Assembly (NCBI GenBank): GCA_030867875.1
Contig: JAOWCC010000655.1
Location: 6,921,083-6,985,082, forward strand
Origin: Actinernus sp. WN-2022
Lineage: Eukaryota; Cnidaria; Anthozoa; Actiniaria; Actinernidae
DNA: 64,000 bases
Reading direction: 5' to 3'
Positions 51,351-62,704 of this stretch are shown piece after piece. Position numbers and translations under genes: made by a program. Numbering within the stretch: the first letter of the stretch is position 1; every line of letters begins with the position of its first letter. A model generated the notes under the pieces. That model worked only from the letters and a program-made list of their open reading frames with translations. It did no database searches and was not told the origin of the DNA.

Positions 51351-52719
51351 ACAAGTCTGAATAATGGCGGGAATGGCACCCCATAAGGAATGCCTAGTCA
51401 TTTTTTAGTGTTCTCAAGTTGCTTCGAACCTATACATTTCCTCTTATATTGGCTACAAACTCGAATTTTGCTGTGGTTTAGTAAATAACGACCTAAAATC
51501 TGCATCAGATTCTTCAGAACATAGTAATATGTCTTTCTGTTTAAATTTATTGCCGGATGTAGATGATTTAGAGGCCGCTGCCGACCGAGTTGAAAGCTGG
51601 ACGAATAGTCGCTAAAATCGCTTGGGAAGTGGCCTGCTAGTCAGGTAGTGCTAGCTGAGGTTTCTTATCTTTTTGGGGTATTTTTTCCCAGGATATTTTT
51701 CCTGGTTCGGCTTTCAGGTTGTTCTGTTACTAGATCCGGCGTACAGGGAGAATTCAGCGGAGAAATCACTAAGGTAATGATCAGTTTATAAGTCCTAAGT
51801 TTATAAATGAGAGAGATCGAGAATTATCTGTGTCCCGGGCGAATCTACATTCTAAAATACGATGTAATTACTATAAAATTAAATCGCTCTCTTGTCTAAC
51901 ATGAAATCGTGAGTGATAAGAATTTACTAGAGACTAAAAAAAAAAGGTATTGAAACCGACTGATCTGCAGCTTTTACAGTGGCGATCACAGAACCAAACT
52001 TCGCGCGCCCCCGTTTCTGTTTGACACACAAACAACTGAAACAAGGTACTTCATGAAATAATATTGGTGCATTGTTTCTACTGTGGTTTATTGTCTTGAA
52101 AATAAAATTAGCAGTAAATTAAAAGGCATACTACATCGATAGGTTATCTGTTTATAGGAAACATGAGTTATTTATGACAAACTATGTTCTCAGCAAACGT
52201 AGCCGCTTATTTTTTGGTTTATCTATACTAGTAGTAGTCCCGAGTAGTACATTCTGTCAGTTGGTTCGGCTGTTTTGGCCTTCTTCTGAACTGTTATATT
52301 GGACTCTGGTATGATCTCACGGGCTATTCCATGTGATACAAACAATTATGGAAAAGCTTCTGTCCTCAAAACGTACACAAACCATCCTTGCATGAGGCTT
52401 GAAGATAATTACAAACCGTATTCTTGGTACTCAACTAGAAGGCTTCAATGTAACGAAATACCAGCTTTGTGGTTCGTTAAATTGCTACGGTCCTGTACAA
52501 TGCACAAACTTGAAGGATTATTTCTATTCAAAACGTTTCGTTTGCTTTTCAAAGCGGGAAAATGGTACACTTTCTTGCTACATATGTTAGTTCGCGTGAA
52601 GGTTTGTATGGGAAAAGTAGCCACATGTGTTGTTCTGTTAAGTGTATGACGTCACGTACGCTAAAAAAATACTAGGCATTCCTCGCCCACAGGAACGGGT
52701 TCGCCCAATGGCGGACGTA

Positions 52720-54950
52720 AAATTCAAGATTCGGAGTCCAAAAAATGAGCCTTCCCGTCGTCGTATCGAAAAACGGTTTGAACTGGTGGACTTACCCTTC
52801 ATCTTCATAGCGCGTATTTGACTTCCTTCCTCGCGAAGAAGCCATCCTTTTGAAGAATAAACCAGAGTTAGAGAACTTGTCTTGATCTAGTTGATACTGT
52901 TAACGGACTGCGCTGGATGAATTTCCCTCCTAATGTGACCATGCCCGTAGGTATTACCGCTGACTGAAGGTGTCAACTATTTTCCCAGTCTCCACTCAAC
53001 TCCATTTTTACAGTCAACCTTTTACCGAGGCTCTTCTCGGTCAGATCTAACATGGCTGCTCCCTGGGAACGAGGTCAATTAAACCACATTTCCAGGGGTC
53101 TTAGTGCACCTAATTCAAGATGGCGTCTTCGAGAATGTGTACTGACTTGGAGATTTGTACCGAGTTCGAGTTTTGTTTACTGGCTAGGAGTTTTGTGTAC
53201 CGAGTTGGAGTTTTGTGTGCTGGCTTGGAGTTTGTGTGCCGAGTTGGAGTTTAGTGTACTGAGTTAGAGTTATATGTACTGTGTGCTGAGTTTTTGTTCT
53301 TTTGCACTTCTGGGCCGCCATAGTTCTCTGCCTACATGTAGTATGTAAGTGGCCCCTACAAGTAGCATGGCACTTCAGACATACGGTAACAGATTAAGAG
53401 ATTAAACTATTGTTGGTTGAACTTTCATATGGTTCAAGACTCTACTGTTCAGTTTTGCAAATGTTAGCGCAGAAATAGGTGCAGAAATGTGTTTCAGTAA
53501 GAAACACTTTGAATATCATTATATAACCTACGTAATAATATTACCTATGTATATAATAATTAGAGTGAATTTCATGAGCAGGACATGGAACAGCTTGAAT
53601 CTGTGAAGATGTAACGAAAACACCAAGGATGTGGAATGTTTCAACGAGAATGGATACCAGCTGCCTTGCCAACTATGGTTTGTTAATCCCTGCTTGTGTG
53701 TGTACACTCTATCCCCCACAGAGTAATACAATTTCTGCACGTGTAAACATTCCACATTATTGTATCACCAAATCTGGTCAATAATTCAAGCAATATGTTA
53801 TGGGATCTCCCTTTGGTTCATTAATCTTAAAGAATGTCCTCCATTGGCATTTCAGCATTCTTTTTGCCTCTTTTCTCGTTCAAACCATATGCCTGTTAGC
53901 TATGGTGTTTTGAACTTGCCAGGTTCCCATGTTAATACATCGCCTGACAATGTCAGAGTAAATACCAAAGACTATGTCCTACTGAAAAACAACAAATAAC
54001 AGACACGACACAATAGTTATTAAATAGGGTTGTACACTGTAGCTAAGGCCAGTTACATTTGACAAGGGGTTTGCAATGGCAGGGTTACTATGTAGATCAG
54101 ACAATGAAAACTAATAACATTGCAAACCCAAAATAAAGCATACCAAAATATAATCCTAACATATCCATGCGATTTTATTCCTTCAGAAGTATTGATCGAA
54201 GCGAAGGAATTTTCTCTGAAGTTGAAGAAACTCGCATGTTTTGTGTCTCACCTCGCTTGTTACTAGTTTTCTTGCATGGCATGCCCGAAATATTTATTTA
54301 AAATGTCGGAAAGAAAACCTGAAGTAGGCCCAAAAAATATTTCCTTTGCTACCGTTAAAAAAAACGCAAAACGAATGGCCGTGGTTGCCATGTCTAAGCC
54401 AAATTTATTTGCTAAATATAAATACCGAGCATAATATGTCACGTTAAATAAGCTTTAGATATTTGTATACACCAACAGCTGTTAACACATGTATATTTCA
54501 AAAAGGTTGTCCAAACTAGGCCATCACAATTGTCCAAAAAGGATGTCGGACATTGTACATGTGCTCGTAATAGATTTTCCCCAGAATGAAAGACTTAGAG
54601 ATCATGTAAAATAACTTTATTCATAACTACCAGAGAGTCTTTGTTTGGGTCATGGCTTATCGTTTGTGATTAGACACTTTTGAAATTATATTTAGGTTTA
54701 TGCTTCTTGTCATAGACAAATGTGTAAATTGCTTCTTGTTTCAGAGAATAGTGTAACAGAATTGAAGATATATCGAAAGTAGTCATTTGGTGATTATTGG
54801 TAGCCCTATTTTATTTCTTCTATAGTAATGCATCTCTTTAAAAAAAAAAAACGCGATCCATAAAGGAATGGCGAGGCCAGCTTCTCGCTACAGGAACGGA
54901 TAAACAAATTAATATAGGCTAATCAACTCAAAGCAGCAGAACAAGAAACA
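52720..54950. other. Intergenic, with a short minisatellite
   Basis: A 20-22 bp unit (ttggagttttgtgtgctg) is repeated about six times at 53130-53290. Otherwise AT-rich with no gene supported. Confidence 0.35.
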
Positions 54951-54979
54951 CGTTATCGGTTCAAGAGAATGGTGATCTA

Positions 54980-55330
54980 CTGTGAATAGTATTACTGGTA
55001 GAGGTAATCGGAACAAGCATGTCAGTACCTTTATTAACCCTTCTGATATAAACGCTTATTTCCAGAGTATCAACACTGATACTAATTATACTACACTAGA
55101 TCCCATTTCTATTCCTGGTGATACTAGAATTTCGAGACTGACTGTTCATACTATTCAGCAACCTCAATTGAAACAAATACGTCGTGATGATTTACCCTAC
55201 TGGAGTGACTATGCCTTCGACCACGCCCCCATGTTACTTTGGTACAACACCTTGATCTCGTTAACAGTGAACCTTACTTCAACGTCATTGTTATCCTGGA
55301 TGTTTCTCCAGCAATTATTATACATTTAGC
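54980..55330 (+). pseudogene. Non-LTR retrotransposon RT fragment
   Basis: The text NPSDINAYFQSINTDTNYTT, then LTVHTIQQPQLKQIRRDDLP, YWSDYAFDHAPMLL and LWYNTLISLTV, matches the N-terminal RT fingers of CR1/L2-like LINEs (L..l...KatG.DgiP...lk..a..lap.l..lfN.S). The catalytic core is absent. Confidence 0.55.
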
Positions 55331-55430
55331 CAAACCTTAGCCGCAAACGTTTCTATTACTCTCGAAAGCTCAGCCAAACGATTAGCATTGTGAACATGAC
55401 GTGTAGATTTGTAAAATAAATACTAATAGC

Positions 55431-55796
55431 CTAATCATTTGGATCAATTAGTTCCCTTATGAGTTCACGTAACAAATGAGCAGTGTGAAATTTACAATTC
55501 ACCTTTTTCATTTCTCTGATTATTTCCAGGAACGTTTGCTCGGTTTCGTGCACCACTGACAGATTAATCGTATGGGGAATAAGGAATGAATAGAAGACAG
55601 ACTCCAACATTAACGTGCCATCATCAAAACGGTTTGCCACTGGGTTCAGTTGAAGCCAATTGCCTACTCTTATTGTTTGAATACCACCAAGACGTTGATT
55701 TCTTCTAATCGTAGAAGCAATGCTGTGAAAAAGCTCAAGTATCCGAGCACTTTCCATGGGACATTCATACCAAATCACGCAACTGGTATCATCCAA
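55431..55796 (-). pseudogene. PIF1-like helicase fragment (Helitron-type)
   Basis: GGIQTIRVGNWLQLNPVAN followed by FYSFLIPHTINLSVVHETE and TFLEIIREMKK parallels PIF1 helicases (GG.q.i..GDF.QLPPV ... f...i.L..v.Rq.d..f...L...R.G). The Asp of GDF is changed to Asn-Trp text, and the motif I P-loop lies outside. It is a decayed piece, probably from a Helitron. Confidence 0.55.
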
Positions 55797-55904
55797 CTTC
55801 TCCTAACGTCTATATTTCCGCAGGCTTTATCCACTAATACATCTACGGAAGCTACAGCTGGTCCAACTCCGAGGAATGAATGGAGAGTGATTGGGGTTCA
55901 CTGA

Positions 55905-57400
55905 AGTGATGCGAATCCCGAGAATACTTCACACGCAATGCCATGTGGAACTAATTGATAACGTGGTCTTCATTTCACGTAGAAAAGGGAAAGGCTAAAC
56001 TTCTGAACATCAGCGAGAGCACTTTATAACGAAGGAGCTGTAGCTTGGAAATGGAGCAGTATACATGTATACCAGGTAAGCATTCGTTAAATTATTAACA
56101 GGGTATATTATATTTCTTAAAAATAATGACTGAATTCGTGTTCAACTCATTAGCATAATTTGACGTAAATGACGTCATTTCAAGGATTGGTAATGCATTT
56201 GAAATCCATATTACATAATTACTATTTTAAAAATATCTAAACAGAGTTCCAGTATGGACGAGGATTACAATATTGGCTAGAATTACGTAATGTAGGCTAA
56301 AATAAAATAACAACATGATGACATGATGAAATATATTAGAAAGAAAATAAAAGAAAAAGCTGCATTCCTCTCTTATTTATGCTCTCCTGATCAAAGTCTT
56401 GCTGAAGGGAGAGTGTAAACGGGATATAGGCTAGTGGTGAATGTTTTAGTGTTAGGATCTCGTGCTTTCTGACACATGAAAACTACGCTCTTCTAACCAG
56501 TAACTTGAAAACAATATTTCCGGTCTTTCTAACATCGAAATTTCCCACAAAGCAACCAAACAGAAGGTCTGATACATCACAGTTTAAAGGATATAGAACT
56601 GTTCAACGTGTTCATACATGTATATGAGGTCGATTATCTCAAAAGGGGCCTTGGAAATGAAGGCCCCTTTTGTGTTAATGTGCCTGATCTTGTGTGTTTC
56701 TTAGTTTTAAGAGTCAGTAACTCACTTTTCAGTGCTTTATTTCAAGGGCAAATTACTTTTCTGAATTTTCTATCCCATAATTTCTTTCTGTGACATATCC
56801 CATAATTTCCTTATTTGAGATGGCGCCATTTTGCACCTTGTCAGACAAAAATGCCATATTCAGGTATTTTGCATCGAGATAAGTGCTTAATCGTCGCTCC
56901 GAAAATGAATCTAGAGGAATACCCTGTTGTTTTGCTGATTAGCGCATTGAAATTCATCACAACCTCGAGTAGCAGCGCCGTGTGAAAGTTTAGGTTACAT
57001 TATTCGAGGCACATTATCTCCAAGTGGGCCTTAGAAACGAATGCCCCAACTGTTGATGTGCCTGATTCCGTCATAGAAATTACCTTTATGGTTGTTGGTG
57101 TTTACCGTTGATTGAATCAATGGAAGGAAAAACGAGCTTTAAAGCAGCAATGATATCATCCAACAGTCTACAACATAATGTGAATTCTGTGCGCCAGCTC
57201 GAACATGACATCCATGATGTTGATGGCGTTTACAATCGAAATTTCAGAATAGTTCAGTCAGTTCATTAGCCACTTTCCATCATGAAACATTTCTTGATTA
57301 TCTCTGTTTCACCTTCAGACACATAGTGTAAAGAAGACACCTACTTCATTGAAAATGGTATTCTTTGTACACCAAAGAAATTCGTTGGAAAATAAGACCG
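55905..57400. other. Intergenic with a duplicated hairpin segment
   Basis: A 65-bp segment (ttatctcaaaaggggccttg ... tgtgcctgat) at about 56632-56692 recurs, diverged, at 57008-57066. The first copy forms a hairpin (aaaggggcctt/aaggccccttt). No gene supported. Confidence 0.4.
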
Positions 57401-57414
57401 CTCGTTGAATCCTT

Positions 57415-58499
57415 TCACAAGAATCCTTCCAACAGTCTTATTATTATTATTATTACAATCGACAGAAATGGGAATAATAATAATAATATAAAAAAATATA
57501 TAGTGCTTATACACCGCTGTTCTAAGCGCTTTGCAATAATAGTTAAGATAACCACAAATAATGATAATGATAATAATAGGATGATAAAAATACTATTAGT
57601 AACAAAGCTAACTCGTGATTGTCGTAAAAAGGTAATGATAAAATGACAATGGCACGCCAAATTAAAAATAAAACTAACTATAAGAATCTCAGTGATATGG
57701 TCGTGTTTACGTAGGCATGCTATGACACGAGCAGCTGCTTTTTGAACAGACTGAAATTTCGCAATCTCGTGTTTAGGCAGTCCGTACAAAAGCGAATTAG
57801 AATAATCAAGCTTAGAACTGACGAATGAGTGAATGAGAACTTTCGTGGTATCAAGACTGATATACTTCTTAATCTTAGCAATATTGCGGAGATGATAGTA
57901 AGCCCCTTTTACAATGTTATTGTAGACATTGATATAGTGCTGTCAAAAATAACACCTATATTGCGGGCATGATCGGTTGGATATATAGTATCTGTTCCTG
58001 CGGTAAGAGATGTTAATAATGAAGACTGACGGAATCTAGAATGAAGTAGCAGGAGCTCTGTTTTATCTTTATTTGGTTTAGGCTTGTTACAAGTCATCCA
58101 TCTGTCAATGTCGATAAGACAGCTGTCAATGCGGTGTTTCATAAGTTCCTGGTCATTACAAGCAAAGGTCGTATAGAGCTGGGTGTCGTCAGCATATAGA
58201 TATAGACCAAAAGGAGACGTATACAGTAGATACAGTATTGGCTCTAAACATAGAGTTTGGCATCACGGCAGATTCAAAAGATAAATTTACAATCTTTGTG
58301 ATGGTCGGGAATAAATCAAAGATACAGCATCGAAGTAGTGAAGCTGATGATCCAAAGTTAAGGTATCATCTACCGGGACGGAGTCTAATTGATGCCTGAT
58401 AGCAAAATTTTTGTCGAAAATGAAATCGGCAAACTTTTTACAGAGATCGACAATGGAGTCGCAAACATGGTAGATCTTTTCTGGTTTCCAATGTAACAA
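57415..58499 (-). pseudogene. Non-LTR retrotransposon RT remnant, several frames
   Basis: In minus-strand order: KKFADFIFDKNFAIRHQLDS, LIDIDRWMTCNKPKPNKDKT with ELLLLHSRFRQ and NIGVIFDSTISM, then MYGLPKHEIAKFQSVQKAA with ARVIACLRKHDHIT. These match the linker, thumb and C-terminal blocks of L2/CR1-like LINEs (W...N.LkLN..KTE; G...D....; LyglP...i.klQ.vqN.AARli...rk.dHit). Frameshifts and an (ATT)n microsatellite at 57438-57490 mark decay. Confidence 0.7.
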
Positions 58500-58829
58500 A
58501 CGATCAATTGCAGGAAAGAGGACTTTATTACTTGATCAACAACCTGATATGTCTGCACTGCTCAACATATAATCGTCAATCTATGGTTAGCTGTGACTTT
58601 CCAGCTTAAGAGCGAATGCCTGTAAATATCGAGCAACTGTTGGTCAAACTCGGAAAACAATTCGCTCATGTTACGTCTACAGATAGGTATTACCAAGTAA
58701 ATAAACGTGCCGGAGTTTGTTATTTTTTTAAAAAACCGCCCGAATGTTGAGAAAATCAGGAAAATCTCCGATTTAAGCAAAATGTTCACTAATTCCGACT
58801 TAGAGTCTTCCGTTTCTTCTTGTTTTAAT

Positions 58830-58970
58830 CTTCTTTCTTCAAGATTGTTCCACACCAACTCATCCAGCAACTCAGCCGATCGCTTATCATAATTTGAAAA
58901 AGTGACCACTCTGGCCGCTCTGTTTTGAAGCCTTTGGAGTGTGTCAGCAACGCTTTGTATAGCAAGAGTA
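58830..58970 (-). pseudogene. Tail of another LINE RT
   Basis: The minus strand reads ADTLQRLQNRAARVVTFSNY then DKRSAELLDELVWNNLEERR and LKQ, the usual C-terminal block (L..lQnRaaR.i......s...ll..L.W..L..RR..q). The next bases downstream are unrelated. Confidence 0.68.
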
Positions 58971-60090
58971 ATTATTCATTTCTGCACAGAGAACGTATCT
59001 GGCTTTTATGTAATACTGAAATACATTTTGGATGAGACTATGGTACACGGAGGTCTGTTTACCTCTCGACTCAAGTTCACTCAAATGGTGAGTAAACCAT
59101 TTATTACATTTCCGGTTAAAAATGTATTACATTTCCTGTTAACTTTTTATTACAAATCCTGTTGACTTTTATTACATATCCTGTTGTTATTAAAGATCCT
59201 GTTGATTTATTCACTGGGGTAGGGAATATTTGATTGTTGAATGTTGGAGCTTCGATGTTGGCGCTGATTAATTTATTGGGCTTTTAATCTAATAATAAGT
59301 AAACAAAGATTGATCGAAACATATTGATTATTGTGATCAATTCTCTAGTAAGCCAAAGCACTTACGAACAAAGAGTAGGAGAAACTACATGTAGGATCAA
59401 TCGTCATCTTACAATATCTTTCACTTATAATATTTTCGCTTACTAAAGTCCAAGTTTGTCTTACCGAATGGCTATAGACACTGCATAAATAAGTAACACA
59501 TATGCTTTTATTTATTTACTTTGTAATGTGATGTTACTCACCTTGTGATATTTGGGTCTATCCTTTAACAAGAAAACCGGTTCTAGAGCATCATCACTAC
59601 TGCTGTCACTAGAAGTATATTTCAAACAGAAAAATAGTTCACCCAACGGCAACGATATACTTAAAATATTATTTTATGCGTATTTTGTATTTAGGGTGCT
59701 TATAAGATCAACTGAAAGAATCGAATTTTAGTTTGCTACGTGTAGCTGATACTCATAGTAATGAACTACGGTTAAACAATACCAAACCCCAAAATACAAT
59801 ACATCTGGTACACCAAGAAGCACCCTTAATTTTTTATTTACAGCGTACCTGATTGTCAAGTCGACTATCGAGTGGGAGCTCTAAAATTTAAAGGCTGCTA
59901 AGTCATGAGGCTGTTGGAAAAATGAAAATATCTCAAGCTGAAGCGTTCATATGCAGGGCTATTGCGAACTCCAAAATATGCACATAATTAAAGAAACATT
60001 AGGATGCGAATAGATGTAGATAAATTAATAATTTACTCACCCACACCATGTAACGCACGAGGAGGATATCTGGTGATGTTTATCGCTGAC
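58971..60090. other. Intergenic region
   Basis: A short motif (ttattacatwtcctgtt) repeats four times near 59095-59190. No gene supported. Confidence 0.3.
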
Positions 60091-60104
60091 CAGTGACTCG
60101 GCAT

Positions 60105-60165
60105 TTTGAATCGGACTCGGATTGGACTCGGATTGGACTCGGACTGGGATTTGACTCGGAAAATG
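60105..60165. repeat. 12-bp tandem repeat (ggactcggatt)
   Basis: About four copies of a ggactcggatt-type unit replace the expected continuation of the RecQ helicase frame. Confidence 0.7.
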
Positions 60166-61530
60166 GATTTACTCCCATCACCAGAGCAGTTGATGCAAAT
60201 ACAACACGACAGATTCCATTTTTTTCGTATAAGGAGTCCGACACACTATCCTTGTGTTTTGTCAGAGTATTGGCATGGTACATTCCAATAAGCATATTCT
60301 TAGAAACGTTACTGCTCCCTCAGGAAAAAATCATGTTCTTTAAGCTGAAACTTAAAGTTATGAAACAGCCGACTACAATCCTTTTGTGACTTACAGTACA
60401 CAATTGTCCTTGGCAGATTGTTTTTCTCAAGCTTTATCCTTTCCACAAGCCATCCAAAGCTCCTCAAGGCTGTAGTCAACCTTCCCTTTGTATAGGTAAA
60501 TGTTTGGCCTATTCGAACTCACCGTTAAGAAGTGACAGTCTGACTTCATTGCAAGTCCTTGAACAGTGTCCTTCCTTACTTCTATGGTAGCTGTGGCAGT
60601 TACAGCTAGTACTGGTGCCCCCAGTGGTATTATTGACCGTAGCTCACCAAGTCTGAAGAAACATTGCATGAAGGCTGCTTTCTTCTGTTTGGCATTAGCC
60701 TTACCCCTAAAGAGTTAGAATTTTGAAAATAAGTCTCAAATATAAGCTTAAACTCAATTAAGGTTAATTTAACCTTATTTCAGCTTAATAGAGCAAAACA
60801 TATTGCAAGTTTTCTATTTGTTTTAGAGCCTCATTTCGCTAAACCTATACAACATGTACCAGCAGTGTTGTCGAAGAGAAAATGATCCAGAATATTCAGA
60901 GTACAAATTACATGTTAGCGAAATTGTAAGCTTGTATAATTGGTTTCGTATAATATATAAACGGAGTTGATGACTGTCTATAGACGATATGCATAATTCG
61001 GATTTCGGGTGCTGTATGTACGTATTTTTATACAACACCAACAGATTAAATACATACCACTTTGGAACAACATGAGCTTCATCGGAGAAAAGCCCGAAGA
61101 TATTTTCTTGGTAGGAAGCCGACTGTAGCATCGCTCGTCAAGTACTATTCTCAAGCACCTTTTCTGGACTCGCAAACACGAGGGAAAACTTGCCATCCTT
61201 AACATCTGCTGTGTTAATCGTCTCGTCTGAAAGCGAGCATGCTGTTATCTCACAGGATTGTAGCTCTTTGAGATGTGAATCTACTAAGGCATTTAAGGGA
61301 CAGATGACTATCAGGATTGACTTCGAGGGATTGTCGAAGCCCTTGTCGTTTAGAGAAGAGCATATCCTGGGAACAAGCTGGAAAATCAGTGACTTCCCAT
61401 ACCCTGTATGAAGCACAGCCAGAACATCTCTTCGCTTTATGAAGCTTATGGTAGCTTCTTCTTGCACTGCTTGCAATTCCTTGACGTTGGGAAATGCTTT
61501 TAAAGCAGAATGAATGACATTCTGCACTCT
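60160..61530 (-). pseudogene. RecQ-like DNA helicase, spliced and damaged
   Basis: The first exon (61527-61140) has the P-loop LHTGYGKSLIFQLVPRI and ILIVICPLNALVDSHLKEL. The second (about 61138-61060) has FGLFSDEAHVVPKW with the DEAH box, before a donor GTATGT. A third (60700-60427) has LGAPVLAVTATATIEVRKD (motif III) and SNRPNIYLYKGKVDYSLEE. A fourth (60295-60165) has IGMYHANTLTKHKDSVS and GICRVVFASTALVMGVN (motifs V). RecQ helicases unwind DNA 3'-5'. A frameshift near 60440 and truncation at a 12-bp repeat suggest a dead copy. Such helicase genes are repetitive in cnidarians. Confidence 0.72.
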
Positions 61531-61559
61531 CGCATAAAGTTTGCTTCTTCGACTTCACT

Positions 61560-61870
61560 CGCCATTTTGATGTCTCTTAGTAGAGAAAACCGGTTTTCAA
61601 ACTAGAGAAACCGTTTGCTAAATCCAACCAATCGCGACCCTGTTAGCATCATTGACCAATCAAATTAAGAGTACAGATTCTGTACTATTGAAAGTGAGAT
61701 TCGTGCCTCGCGAGGCCAAAGGCTCGTTCAAAGTACTTTCTTCCCCAGGCCCCTCTTAACTCTCTTTCTAACTCTCTTTCGAGCGTCTGGAACCCAGGTA
61801 TTAAAACAAGGGGAGGTTAACAAAATGTTTATTCTCAAGGGAAAATAATGATGTTCGCATTGCGGACCTA
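61560..61870. other. Spacer between RecQ-like and DUF6589-like segments
   Basis: Contains the likely 5' end of the RecQ-like gene (ATG region near 61565) and no other feature. Confidence 0.3.
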
Positions 61871-61873
61871 TTT

Positions 61874-62704
61874 TTAGATGTGTAATCCCCTGAATCCTTT
61901 TTTACATTCAATTATATGTCTAAACGTTTCACATAATGTTTTCATGACAAAAAAGGCACAGGAAATCCGTGAAACACTTGACTCTGATACAATGGCTCCT
62001 CTCAGCATATCCTTTAACAAATGGTTGTTGTGCTCTAAGTCCAGGTCTAAATAGACATAATTGCCTAGACGGCCCTTATTATTGACTGTTCTATTCCATA
62101 TTGGTCTTTCTGCCTCCTGTGGACTTAGGAGTGCATTCACTTGAAACAATATATTATGCTTCTAAACAATACTTAGTACTTCCAGTACCATCTTGGACAA
62201 AGTGCAATACACCATCTCCTTCCCGCCCAGCGTCATGAAAATTGCTAAGTAGCAGAGCCATGCCCATGAAAGTACTGTGATAATCGAACACGTCATCTTT
62301 GACATCAGGATTTTCATCAGTTGGATCATGTAAGGTATTTATAAGTATGAGAGCATCAAGAATATCTGGGGGCAGGTCATGTGACATTTCGTGTCTGCGT
62401 CTACAAGCTCCATCTTGTTTAAATGAGTACGTGCATTCATCATTCCTGCACGGATATCGTCCATCTGGAGTGAGAGCTTGGTTGTCTTTAGCATGTTCCC
62501 ACTGCTGTGGGGGTTGCTATAGTTCACAGCATGTGATGAGTACAGGTGTGGGTCAATAACATAGCAACACAGAAACTCCCTGATAACACGGCTAAATAAT
62601 GCTGCCGAACTGCTCCCATCCTCAGTTGAAGTGTGTTTGTAAATCCTCATGCCCAAAAAATGAAGAGAAGCTACAAGGATATCAGCATCTAGAACAAGGT
62701 TCAC
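61874..62704 (-). pseudogene. DUF6589-like protein remnant
   Basis: In minus-strand order: LDADILVASLHFLGMRIYKH, LLLSNFHDAGREGDGVLHFV, then LFQVNALLSPQEAERPIWNR with TVNNKGRLGNYVYLDLDLEH and NNHLLKDML. The last part matches DUF6589 (L..P..aerl.WnR.vN..G..G.ni.lDL..EH.n...K). The function of DUF6589 is unknown; it is repetitive in invertebrates and fungi. A frame break lies near 62150-62390. The protein is upstream of the RecQ-like gene in the same orientation. Confidence 0.6.

Larger units (their letters stand above)
49430..51385. mobile_element. Fold-back element with 6-bp target duplication, carrying inverted gene fragments
   Basis: Ends TATGGGGTGCC and GGCACCCCATA are flanked by AGGAAT on both sides (49424-49429 and 51386-51391). 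The arms (about 49430-50368 and 50553-51385) are nearly perfect inverted copies around a 180-bp spacer. Each arm has a tandem repeat of a 21-bp unit (tttataaaatggagccttga, 14 and about 11 copies) and a copy of the same coding-like segment. The 6-bp duplication and the restored outer terminal repeat show that it moved as a unit. Confidence 0.85.
49389..52718. mobile_element. TIR transposon interrupted by a fold-back element
   Basis: The outer inverted ends are ACGCCCGCCATTACGCGAAT on the left (49389) and the complement of ACGTCCGCCATTGGGCGAAC on the right (ending 52718). They continue through cccgttcctgtgggcgagg. The left end breaks after AGGAAT at 49429 and resumes at 51386 with AGGAATGCCTAG, matching the right end. 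Without the insertion the element is about 1.4 kb. Its interior (51.4-52.65 kb) has no recognised transposase. Confidence 0.8.

Noticed and set aside
57438..57490. Regulatory AT array
   Set aside because: Simple (ATT)n microsatellite within LINE debris.
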